From assembly GCA_948567375.1 (NCBI GenBank), contig OX419762.1, forward strand, positions 34,911,465 through 34,975,464: 64,000 nucleotides of DNA. Direction: 5' to 3'. Below are positions 11,204 to 20,870 of the stretch, in pieces (the first letter of the stretch is position 1; the number at the start of each line of letters is the position of its first letter). This DNA is from Lunularia cruciata (Eukaryota > Streptophyta > Marchantiopsida > Lunulariales > Lunulariaceae). Position numbers and translations under genes: made by a program. The notes beneath the pieces were generated by a model, which saw nothing but the letters and a program-made list of their open reading frames with translations, had not been told where the DNA came from and ran no database searches.

Positions 11204-11598
11204 ACTCCTCTAACATGAAACAAAAGTCCTCAATCAAAGAGGAAGCATGGAGCCAAGCTCCAAAGCCCTTCACGTTACAAGAGAGAATCCTAGCTTGATC
11301 AAGTAAAAACACATCAATGAGGTTGCTAGAAAGGGTGTGAGTGTGCACATGCTCATTGAGCTCCACCTGAAATTTTCTAGAGTCTAAGGATACATAGTCT
11401 ACAAAGGAGAGAGAGCTATATGTGCAAGGCTTGGCAATAAATCCGAAGCCAATCAAAGAGATATCTTGAAATCATAGGTGCTTGAGTTGACTATTGCAAT
11501 AGGTAGTTATAGAAATGGGCAAACCTTGTGTAGGAACCTATTTGCAAAGAGCGGAGTCACTAGTGCCTATGCTCTTAGGTAGGATGTTAGTGCAATAG
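11204..11598 (-). pseudogene. LINE-like element L1, middle segment (between insertions B and A)
   Basis: The minus strand encodes LLDQARILSCNVKGFGAWL with flanking residues, which corresponds to a similar stretch in copy L2 near 43,600-43,690. The DNA runs from the target duplication of B to that of A (AATAG, 11,594-11,598) and continues at 18,209. The alignment with L2 across the join (GTGCAAT, then CCTCCTATG or the L2 equivalent) supports a single interrupted LINE. Confidence 0.6.
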
Positions 11599-12337
11599 TG
11601 TAATACTCCGAGGACAAGAGAAGAGAGAAAACACAGATTGCACACTCAAACATTCGATGCCCCAAGGGAGCACCTTCTCTTTATTATATAGACAAAGAGG
11701 ATCTCCTCCAAGGAAGCTCCACCATAGGATTAGGGACATAGATAGGTGACATGTCAACAAGATCCACCCTTGGATTACTGACTTGGATGGGTGACCTGTC
11801 TGGTCTAGGTCCTATCTGGTTGGTCAAACGAGCTTTGACCGGAGGGAATCTTTTAGGGAATCTTCATGTAGGAATCTTAGAATCACATGAGTAAGGTACC
11901 GTTGGAAAGCTCTCGACGAGACAAACCCGGGGGAGGGAAGGCTAGCCTTTCCTTCGTTGGGGGGGGGAATCTGCACATTTTCGAGGCCTAATTCATCCGT
12001 TTAGGCCTCCGAAATTGCCTTCAAAGATTTCAGGCATATTTCGGTTCCTACTCTATTAGTAGAAGTCCCCTTTTGGTGATACCTCTTTCTGATCTGTTTA
12101 GTCCATCATGTGTAACATCCTTCCAGATGTTACCAAACCAATTCTCACCTTTGAATCATATGTCTAGCTATTGGTTCTAAGGTTCTCAAGTCTATTTTGG
12201 TTTCTGCCCTATTAGTAGAAGTACTCTTTTGGTGATACTTCTATCTGATCTATTTTGACCATCATGTATAACATCATTCTAGATGTTACCAAACCAAATT
12301 TCACATCTAGATCATATGGCTAACCCTTGGTATTACA
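11599..12337 (-). repeat. 3' LTR of element A
   Basis: 739 bp. Pairs with 17,467-18,208. Contains a run of G (9 here, 12 in the other LTR) and an internal 156-bp tandem duplication. TTATATAG near 11,680 may be part of the core promoter or end region. Confidence 0.95.
12039..12337 (-). repeat. 156-bp tandem duplication inside the LTR of element A
   Basis: Two units, starting about 12,043 and 12,199 on the plus strand, share GGTT(C/T)CT.CTATTAGTAGAAGT, TTTTGGTGATAC, ATCTGAT and GATGTTACCAAACCAA. They have diverged from each other, but the same pair is present in the other LTR (17,914 and 18,070), so the duplication predates this insertion. In reading direction it occupies the U3 side. Element B has only one unit. 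Confidence 0.8.
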
Positions 12338-12355
12338 GACCTCCCTCCTTTTAAG
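12338..12355 (-). other. Polypurine tract of element A
   Basis: On the minus strand the sequence AAAAGGAGGGAGGTC lies directly next to the 3' LTR. This is the expected plus-strand priming site. Confidence 0.85.
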
Positions 12356-12539
12356 ACGCAACGTCCTCGTTGTGCAATTGTTGCTCAAATGCTTGCACCA
12401 ACACCGGTGCATGTGCCAAATTGGCAGCGGGTTCCCAGGTTGCTTCATAGAGAGTGTAACCTTTCCATTGTACTAGATATTCCACCCGCAGATGGCGAGT
12501 ACCACGCATGCGCTTTTGGAGAATCCGCTCTACTTCATA
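12354..12539 (-). pseudogene. Element A chromodomain
   Basis: The C-terminal 62 residues of the integrase reading region contain YEVERIL, then VEYLVQWKGY and EATWEP, the classic chromodomain signature. In chromoviruses this domain tethers the integration complex to modified histone H3, steering insertion into heterochromatin. That fits the nested repeat setting here. Confidence 0.92.
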
Positions 12540-12899
12540 TTCCTCTGTGCCATCAATGACTGTCGGACAAGGTCGAATGTCCTGTGTGGAAGTACCTTGG
12601 CTTGATCGGGGAGCATATCTGCGTAATAGGGAGACATGGAACACTGGATGGATCTTCATGTGTGGTGGTAGCTCAAGGTGATAGGCCACAGCGCCGATGC
12701 GACGAAGAATCGAGAAAGGCCCAATAAAACGAGGTCTGAGCTTACGAGATCCAACTAATGTGAGGTTGGTTGTCGATAGCCACACTTGATCCCCAACATT
12801 GAACTCCATATGCCTACGGTGTGCATCAGCATACTGCTTTTGTCGATTTTGTGCAATTTGTAACCTGTGCTTGGCGCTCTCCACACCTTGTTGGATTCT

Positions 12900-13720
12900 A
12901 GAAATAAATGTGTTGACTGCATCAACCTTGGTAGTCACTGGACGGATCTTCATCAAGCTAGAAGGTGTGAAGGGATGCTCACCATACATGAGGAAGAACG
13001 GAGTGACCTGGGTAGAGGCATTCAATGAATTTTTGTAAGCAAATTCCACCAACGGTAGTAGGGTGTCCCACCTCTCTTGCTCTTCTAAGGTGAAGCCGCG
13101 TAACATGTCTTCAATCGTGCGATTAGCCCGCTCTGTTTGGCCATCTGTTTGTGGGTGGTAAGCTGTAGACATGGCCAACTTGGTTTTGAAGAAACCAAAG
13201 AGTGTTTGCCAAAACAAACTGGTGAATTGGGTGCCTCTATCGGTGATGAGTACTCTAGACAAGCCATGGTGAGCAAAGACTGCATCTAAGTATAGTTGAG
13301 CTAGTTGTGGAGCGGTCACCTCCTTGGTGGTAGGGCGTACATGAATCATTTTGTGAGTTGGTCCACAAAGACGACAATGGAGTCAAACCCTGAGGTGGTC
13401 TTGGGTAATTCACAGACGAGATCCATACTCACTTGTTCCCAACGTTGGGTAGGAGTGGGAAGAGGTTGAAGGAGCCCCGCAGGAGCTTGATTAGAAGCTT
13501 TGTTCTGTTGACAAAGTAGGCAGCTACGCACATAGTCCATCACGTCGTTGCTCATCTTGGGCCAATAGTAATGGCACTTGACTGCCTCCAAGGTCTTGTC
13601 CACTCCGACATGAGCTGCAATGGCCGAATCATGACATTCCGCTAGAATGGTGGTGCGTAATTCTGGGACATTTGGGATCCACAATCGGCACTTTTGAAAG
13701 GTGAGTCCTTGGGTGCTGGT
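12900..13720 (-). pseudogene. Element A integrase
   Basis: The N-terminal zinc-binding part is visible as ECHDSAIAAHVG followed by CLLCQQNKAS. The catalytic core shows SMDLVCELP, then ITDRGTQFTS, then AYHPQTDGQTERANRT, corresponding to the D, D and E positions of retroviral-type integrases. A GPF-like segment (RPRFIGPFSIL) lies between the core and the chromodomain. Part of a fossil element. Confidence 0.92.
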
Positions 13721-13849
13721 GACACCTTTGGACGCTTGCGCTTCTACAATCTGTGGGTCAGTTTTTGTAGCAGCTAGAATCTCTTGCCAGAATTCAAGGT
13801 TAATCTTAACCTCTACCGCCAAGTTGTTGGCCATTGGCATACGGGTGAA

Positions 13850-14260
13850 CGCATCTGCAAGTTGCTTCTTACCTTCCATGTAGGTGATTGTCATGTTGAA
13901 GCGTTGTTGCCACTCTGCCCACCGAATTTGGCGACGAGATAGATCCTTCTGCGTCTCGAGGTAGACTAGAGGTTTGTGGTCTGTCTCTACTACAAATGCC
14001 TTCTCGCCCAGGTAGTGCTTCCAATGCTTGGTTGCTAGAACAATGGCCAACTCTTCTCATTCTGTGGTGTGGTAGTTGGGCTCTGCCGGTAACAACTTTT
14101 GAGAGAAATATGCAATTGGATGCCATCCGTCATGCCACTCTTGTTGTAGGACTGCTCCTATTGCTACGCTTGATGCATCCGTAGCCAACTTGATTGGACG
14201 TTTTGGGTCATACCACTTCAAGATTGGTGCATGTAGCAAGGCGGCCTTCAATTCTTGAAA
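13850..14260 (-). pseudogene. Element A RNase H
   Basis: ATDASSVAIGAVLQQ marks the first catalytic region and VVETDHKPLVYL the later one, as usual in gypsy elements. It sits between reverse transcriptase and integrase. Confidence 0.88.
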
Positions 14261-14289
14261 GGCCAACTCTTATGCAGTTCCCCATGTCC

Positions 14290-15080
14290 ACTTCTTCCCC
14301 TTGCCAAGTAGTGCCGTTAAAGGCTGTGCAACCTTGGAGAAGTCCTTGACAAATCTACGATAGAATCCCGTCAACCCCAAGAAGCTCTTAAGTTGAGTCT
14401 GATCTTCGGGGGCACTCCATTTTTGAATGACCTCTATTTTATCTGTCAATACTTGAATGCCCTCTGCACTTACTCTATGCCCTAAGTAGTCTACTTCAAA
14501 CTTGCCAAACTCACACTTTGAGATTTTGGCGTACAACTGATTCTGTCTTAGAATCTGGAGGACCTCTCGTAGATGTTGTTTGTGTTCTGTCATCGTGCTA
14601 CTATATACTAAGATATCATCCAAGAAGACGATAACAGACTTATCCAAGTATGGACGAAATATGTCATTCATTAGGCTCATGAAAGTGGCAGGCGCATTGG
14701 TGAGGCCAAAAGGCATCACAAGATACTCAAAGTGGCCATACCTGGTTCAAAAGGCAGTTTTGTACACATCCTCCTTTGCAATTCGGATTTGATTGTAACC
14801 ACTCCGCAAGTCCAGTTTGGTGAAGTATCTTGCTCCATGGAGTTGATCAAACAGGTCATCCATGCGAGGTAAGGGGTATTTGTTCTTCACTGTTTGCTGA
14901 TTGAGACCCCGATAGTCAATGCACATGCGCATTGTACCATCCTTCTTCTTCACAAACAAGACAAGGGCCCCATATGGTGATACGCTAGGTTGGATGAACC
15001 CTTTCTGTAGCATCTCCTCAATTTGAGTCTTACACTCCTCCAACTCATGAGGTGATAGGCGATATGGGGCCTTACAAGGA
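14290..15080 (-). pseudogene. Element A reverse transcriptase
   Basis: Motifs in order: [59 protein letters not shown] and [12 protein letters not shown], the last holding the catalytic FLDD. Then follow ISKCEFG and a thumb-like [10 protein letters not shown] segment. This is a full set of gypsy polymerase motifs. Confidence 0.93.
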
Positions 15081-15469
15081 GGTGTCTTCCCCGGGAGTGT
15101 CTCTATTTTGTGATCTACTCGCCTTTTAGGTGGTATTCCTGAGGGTAGATCATCAGGAAAGACATCTTGAAACTCATCCACCACATCCTTCAATTTCTCA
15201 GGAATTTGTCCAGCAAGTTGTGCACTCTGGACTTCTCTTATTAGACCCAGAAAACATCTATCGATCTTATAGACAGTTGTCGTCCCTACAACATATAGAG
15301 GCAGTTTCTGCCTGTGTGATTTTTCTTTAACCCCAATGATTGACCGTTGGTGGGTTCTCACTACTTTCTTCCTCCAATCCACCATTGGGTTGTAATGCTC
15401 CATCCATGGCATGCCTAAAATTGCATCATAACGGGCTAACTGTATCACTCGCCACTCAATTGCTTCCTA

Positions 15470-15700
15470 ATATTCTCCTACAGAGAGGGTTACCCGTCTA
15501 GGTAATGATTCAATCCTCTCTGTTTGCCCATTTGGTAACTCTACTTCTTCACTTCCATCTCTCTCTAGATCCATTCCCAGTCTGATTGCAACAGAGCGAG
15601 ACAAGAAATTCTCTGTTGCTCCCGGATCTATTAATACTCTCACTTGATTACCTTCTAGGATTCCATTCACAACAATCAATTGTGAGGTTGCCTTTTGGGA
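15470..15700 (-). pseudogene. Element A aspartic protease
   Basis: VRVLIDPGATENFLS corresponds to the active-site region of retropepsin-type proteases, lying between the gag zinc knuckle and the reverse transcriptase. The length of about 70 to 100 residues fits. Confidence 0.8.
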
Positions 15701-15849
15701 TCTTTGCGCATTATTCTTCTTCCTTCCCTCGCTTCTCTGCTTCCTTATTGAGCCAGTAAGGCCGCGAGGTACATTTACTGGCGATCTTTGTTTTCCGAAG
15801 TGGTTTCCACCTCCTCCTCTTCAATGTGCCTCTCCATGTTGTTCAAAGA

Positions 15850-16881
15850 TCACCTGTACGAAGGCCGAGGGCCTCTAGGGAAACGAGTGCAACAATTGGT
15901 AGATATGTGCCCAATACGACCACAATTGTAACAACGGTGTTGTTCTCCTCGAGTCCCTTCTCCTCGTGGGACTCCATCTCTTCGTTCTTCTACCCGTCCT
16001 CGCTCTCCTTGAAATGGCCGTGCTCCTCGATCCCGGAATTGAAGGTTGCCCAATTCCATCGGTACTGGTCCACCCATGTGTGGCATTTCTACCCGATAAT
16101 GTTGAGGTGGAACTACTCCTTCACCTCCACCTAATGCTCCGGCTATTCTCTGCGCACAAGCAATGGCTTCAAATACCGTGCGAGGGTTTTGCACCATGAC
16201 TTCTTGGTGAATCCGCTCTTTCAACCCTCGTTTGAAATTGTCGAGAGCCTCTGCTGGACTCATGTCGGTAATTGCGACTTGTAGATCCAGAAATGCCTCC
16301 ACATACTCTTGTATGCTATTCTTCTGTCTCAATCCCCATAGTCGGGTTCGAGCCATCTGCACAGAATCCACCGATTGGAAATTCTTGAGCAGTCCTTCTT
16401 GCATTGCTGTCCATGTGACCTCCCTTCTCTCTGCCAGCATGGATCATTCCCAAGCATCATACCATGTGAGGGCTTTATCGGTCAAGTACCCACATGCAAA
16501 CACGCCTGCAGCATGCTCTGTGATCTCTGTTGAGAACAATCAAAAATATCGATTCATTCTCGAGATCCAATTCTCCACTACTCCCATCGTACGCTGCCCC
16601 TTGTAAGGCTTGATGTTGCAGGTCTTCTTCATCCGGAGTAGCAATGTGGCTTCATCGTTGATAGGGTTTGTAGGCACGGGTGCCTCTCCAAGTACTTCAG
16701 TCGCAGGTACTGGGTTTTGAGACGGCTCTTCTTCTTGCATGGCTTGATCGTTCCTGAGGATCTGCACTTGACTTTGCAATGTCTCCATGGTCATCTTAAT
16801 CTCTCGAAATTCATTCAACATCCCTTGCATTCCTTGCACCAGCTCTTGCAACTGCGGATCCATGGTACCTGCAACACCCAA
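15850..16881 (-). pseudogene. Element A gag (capsid/nucleocapsid)
   Basis: The N-terminal part holds a coiled-coil-like stretch (MQGMLNEFREIKMTMETL). The middle matches the retrotransposon gag family (EYVEAFLDLQVAI...NFKRGLKERI). The C-terminal part has a CCHC zinc knuckle, CYNCGRIGHISTNC, after an arginine/glycine-rich stretch. In the living family this packages the RNA into particles. Confidence 0.9.
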
Positions 16882-16896
16882 TTGCTAACGTCTACT

Positions 16897-17326
16897 TCAA
16901 TACAGAGTCAATATAATCACTCTGGAAGGCGCACGAACTATCAGAACTACCATTGGGACCTCAGAAGCTATCACTTGTTGATAATACTCCTCACCAAAAT
17001 TCCTAACCACAAAATCTCTAAACATCAATTTCGGCCTCACTACATAACGGATTTCTACTTGAGTGTTGAAAGGGAGAGGATTTGGGACATTCATATCCAT
17101 ATTATCATAATAGAATGTAGATCGTCAAATCCCACTCTCTGTCATATATCACCACAGGTAGAATCACTGGGTTTGGTGAGCTCATCACTCTGTCCATGAA
17201 TTCAGCACCGAAGTGATAAACTAGCGATACTCTCATCTGCTCACGCTGGATGTACATAACCTTGATGTGGAATGGGTTTGAGAATGGAAAGCTAGGTGCG
17301 AGAAATTGTCCCCCCGGCGCATCCAT
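16897..17326 (-). pseudogene. Pre-gag leader reading region of element A
   Basis: Two short open stretches lie between the primer site and the gag start. The first contains SLVYHFGAEFMDRVMSS and the second VPNPLPFNTQVEIRYVV followed by PKLMFRDFVV. I do not recognise a family. The same peptides occur at the same position in the older element B (8,550-8,888). In most gypsy elements the stretch between primer site and gag is untranslated, so a conserved coding leader is notable. It could also be an N-terminal gag extension. Confidence 0.55.
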
Positions 17327-17453
17327 CCCATCCGCTCTCTAAAGTCCTTCCTAAGTCTAGCGATTACTCTATGTTCTCCACCTCAAATTACTCAGTTTCA
17401 GTAGTTCGTGCTATTCCAAGAGGGGTGATCCACTCTCTTGGACTAGAACACTC

Positions 17454-17466
17454 GCTCTGATACCAT
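17454..17466 (-). other. Primer binding site of element A
   Basis: On the minus strand TGGTATCAGAGC begins one base inside the 5' LTR edge. It is a perfect complement of the conserved 3' end of initiator tRNA-Met. Confidence 0.93.
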
Positions 17467-18208
17467 TGTAATACTCCGAGGACAAGAGAAGAGGAAAACA
17501 CAGATTGCACACTCAAACATTCGATGCCCCAAGGGAGCACCTTCTCTTTATTATATAGACAAAGAGGATCTCCTCCAAGGAAGCTCCACCATAGGATTAG
17601 GGACATAGATAGGTGACATGTCAGAAAGCTCCACCCTTGGATTACTGACTTGGATGGGTGACCTGTCTGGTCTAGGTCCTATCTGGTTGGTCAAATGAGC
17701 TTTGACCGGAGGGAATCTTTTAGGGAATCTTCATGTAGGAATCTTAGAATCACATGAGTAAGGTACCGTTGGAAAGCTCTCGACGAGACAAACCAAGGGG
17801 GAGGGAAGGCTAGCCTTTCCTTCGTTGGGGGGGGGGGGAATCTGCACATTTTCGAGGCCTAATTCATCCGTTTAGGCCTCCGAAATTGCCTTCAAAGATT
17901 TCAGGCATATTTCGGTTCCTACTCTATTAGTAGAAGTCCCCTTTTGGTGATACCTCTTTCTGATCTGTTTAGTCCATCATGTGTAACATCCTTCCAGATG
18001 TTACCAAACCAATTCTCACCTTTGAATCATATGTCTAGCTATTGGTTCTAAGGTTCTCAAGTCTATTTTGGTTTCTGCCCTATTAGTAGAAGTACTCTTT
18101 TGGTGATACTTCTATCTGATCTATTTTGACCATCATGTATAACATCATTCTAGATGTTACCAAACCAAATTTCACATCTAGATCATATGGCTAACCCTTG
18201 GTATTACA
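17467..18208 (-). repeat. 5' LTR of element A
   Basis: 742 bp, almost identical to 11,599-12,337. It is followed on the plus strand by the target duplication AATAG. It carries the same 156-bp internal duplication (units starting 17,914 and 18,070). Confidence 0.95.
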
Positions 18209-18213
18209 AATAG

Positions 18214-20323
18214 CCTCCTATGATTTTATACCACATCATGCCATGACTACGGGAAGAGCTATTTGTAATCACCACCAATCATTTAATAACTATGAGAGCA
18301 TACAAGGTCCTAAAATTATGAAGAAGGTATGCCACAAGGTACTATCAAAGGACTGTAGATGTGTTATGAGAACCTTTGTGGGAGGATATGTATGTGCCAA
18401 ATAAGATGCTCCAGGACATAACATCTCAAAAGGAGGGAGTAGGCCACTTGTGTGTTCCCCAATCAGGTGAAGAGGTGCATATGGATAGTAGTCCAAATCA
18501 AAGTATCAAAGATATAGGAGCTAAAAAAAGCATTCTCTTTAAGAGGAGAAATCAATACTCTCAAACCTCCTATTGGGAACTAGAATCCTGATGGGAAGTC
18601 ACAAGGAGAGAGGATTGTGTGTGGGCTCCAGACCTTGCATTACAAGTCTAAACTCATAAACCAAGAATTGTAGGCTAAGTGTGGAAGCCTACACTACATA
18701 AAATATGTCTTCAATGGGACCCAAGATGTGGGTATCATTTGATCAAGATGGAAAATACGTGTGAGAAAGGCAGTTGCGACTCATACAAAGTTACATAGTG
18801 AGCTATGGAAAATAATAGCCCTCCTAGAGGATCTCTAAGTCATGTATCCTTTCCCAATGCCAATTAGTAAAATTTCTTATGGTAGTATGGTGGCTTTGCA
18901 AAAATGGTGTCTATATACCATAGAAAGTATGCACAAAAGCAATAAGGGAGGTGATATGATTCTCGACCAAAAAAAGAGCTCAAAACAAAACTGGTCAAGA
19001 AATGGTATTGAAGGCATTTGAGACATCCACTTTTACAACCACCCAATCAGAATGGAGGTCTAAGGAAGCTTTAGTGCCCACAATAACCATCTTACAACCA
19101 CTTGGTGTGGCTACAACATACTAATGAAGAAATAGAGTAGATGAAAATGAATGGCAGAATTGTAAACATATAGTATGTGGGACCAATTGGAGGAAACATC
19201 CCTTATAGCAATGGTGCAAAAACCAAAAGTCTCCTTGGATATAGCAAGGAGATGAACCAAAAAAGTGAGCAACACTTGCAAGCACTAAACCCAATGCAAT
19301 ACATTGGCAAAAAGAAAGGAGAAGGGGGAAGCTTGAGTTTGGCACATCCAGGGAAGACAATCTCATAAAATGCTCAACAAATAATCCTCAAGGGTCACCT
19401 ACTGAGAAACATGGAAAGTGGAGTAAAACACAAGCAAAGAAAGGACTCAATAAGCTATAGCTCATCATCTAGGTGGTAGTTGTAAACAAAGGAAGGAAGG
19501 TCATATGTGGCTGATGTTTGAAGATCCTCTAGGCCTGATAATTTATCTACAAAGAAGGGGGTTGCTCTAGAGGGTGATAGTGCTTGAGTGGCCCACCAAT
19601 ACTCCCCTACTTGGCCAAGCATCAAGGAAAGAGATAAATGACCATGCCTTGGAGATGAAGCATGAACTTGTGGAGACTCTACAAGCCATCTAGCAGCCAC
19701 CTAGGTTAAGATAGTGTACTCTTCTTGTAAAGTTGGCCAATCTCCATAGAGAAATCAATGAATCCAAGAGCTAGTCTCTTGGTGTCGATATGTCGATACT
19801 TCTATGTCGCCATGACCATAAAGAAGCAAAGTCCATTGAGTGAAGAGAGATAATAAGGTCCAAGTAGAGACATTTATCTCATGGTCATCTACCAAGATGG
19901 CACATAGAAGTATTGAAAGCATGGAACCAACTAGATGGCGGAGGGGTAGAGAGATCTTAGTATACATGCGTGGACGAGGTAAGCTTGGTAGGAAAACATG
20001 AAGGAGATCAAAAGAGTGGAGTCAAGAGTAAGAGTTAGGTGGTGCTTGTAGAGAGAGTGCTGGAGTATGGAGTGGGTCTAGGAAGATAGGTAGAGAGGTG
20101 GAATATGCTCTCATCCATATTCATTTAGCTCACCCTCAATGTTGTGCTAAATTGATCCCAATCCATGGGCAGTCAAGGCATGATTGCATAGGGTGCTAGT
20201 GAGGTGGGATGTAAGAGAGGTGCTAAAGGTATAGAAGGGGATGTTGGGTGGTGGTGGGCTAGGTCACTAGGAGGAAATATTTTGGGATGCAAAGGAGGAA
20301 TTGAGAAGATGTGGATATAAGAT
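18214..20323 (-). pseudogene. LINE-like element L1, reverse transcriptase segment
   Basis: Minus-strand remnants, in reading direction: VVVKVDVSNAF near 19,010-19,046 (polymerase motif A), NDTHILGPIEDI near 18,690-18,730 (catalytic region), then LITHLQSFDSTLWHTFF near 18,300-18,380. The same series is found in copy L2 (DDTHILVPLEDV, CTFDSTLRHTFS) and copy L3 (DDTHIMGLVDQI), so three copies corroborate each other. The frame is broken throughout. The segment is the continuation of 11,204-11,598 after insertion A and is cut at its upstream end by element C1. Confidence 0.75.
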
Positions 20324-20870
20324 TTTAACAATATGGAGTTTATAAATGAATTAGTCTAAGATTAATTAAGTAGCAAATAGGCCAAGTTAACCAAGAACTG
20401 TAGGATTATTCTAAAAGCATCTAAGAAGTTTCTTGGTACCTTCCAAGTATTGAGTAATGTGTATGTCAAGTAGGTGACTTCTAGGAGGAAGCTTCTCAAG
20501 AAACTTCCCAACTAGCTTAGCTTGCATGCCAAGTAGGTGGATTCTAGAAGGAAGCTTCTTGGGAAGCTTAACTTCCATGCCAAGTAGGTGGATTCTAGAA
20601 GGAAGCTTCTTGGGAAGCTTAACTTGCATGCCAAGTAAGTGCCTTATAGAAAGAAGCTTCTTGAGAAACTTCCTAGTTAGCTTAGCTTGCACTCTAAGAA
20701 GATGGCTTTTAGTAAACTTCTTGAGAAGCTTCCCAAGATCTTTATATGTTTCCTATAGATGGCAAAGCCCAAGCCCATGCTAGGCATTTGGAGTTTCTAT
20801 CATTCAAGAGTTCCAATGTGATCTTTACTTTGGTCTTCCATTCTCCTATTTCTCTCCTTGGTCTTTGACA
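20324..20870 (+). repeat. 5' LTR of element C1 with palindromic 51-bp minisatellite
   Basis: 547 bp. Contains two adjacent 51-bp units (starting 20,525 and 20,576) differing at one base, plus diverged units on both sides. Each unit carries the perfect palindrome AAGCTTCTTGGGAAGCTT. The other LTR of this element has fewer units. Confidence 0.9.

Larger units (their letters stand above)
11599..18208 (-). mobile_element. Element A: young, nearly full-length Ty3/gypsy chromovirus
   Basis: 6,610 bp, bounded by LTRs that start TG and end CA, flanked by a perfect 5-bp duplication AATAG (11,594-11,598 and 18,209-18,213). Coding is on the minus strand, so the 5' LTR is the right one. Order in the reading direction: LTR, tRNA-Met primer site, pre-gag leader frame, gag with a CCHC knuckle, protease, reverse transcriptase, RNase H, integrase, chromodomain, polypurine tract, LTR. 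This order and the chromodomain define a chromovirus. The LTRs differ by only about five or six substitutions and three small length changes over 740 bp (counted by eye), so the insertion is young. The layout looks whole but the coding region has roughly half a dozen breaks, so it is not an autonomous copy. It keeps many CpG sites. It inserted into LINE copy L1. Confidence 0.96.

Noticed and set aside
20411-20783. Open frames with peptide repeats (both strands) near 20.4-20.8 kb, and similar ones in the other family C LTRs
   Set aside because: They are translations of the LTR minisatellite, with no protein role expected.
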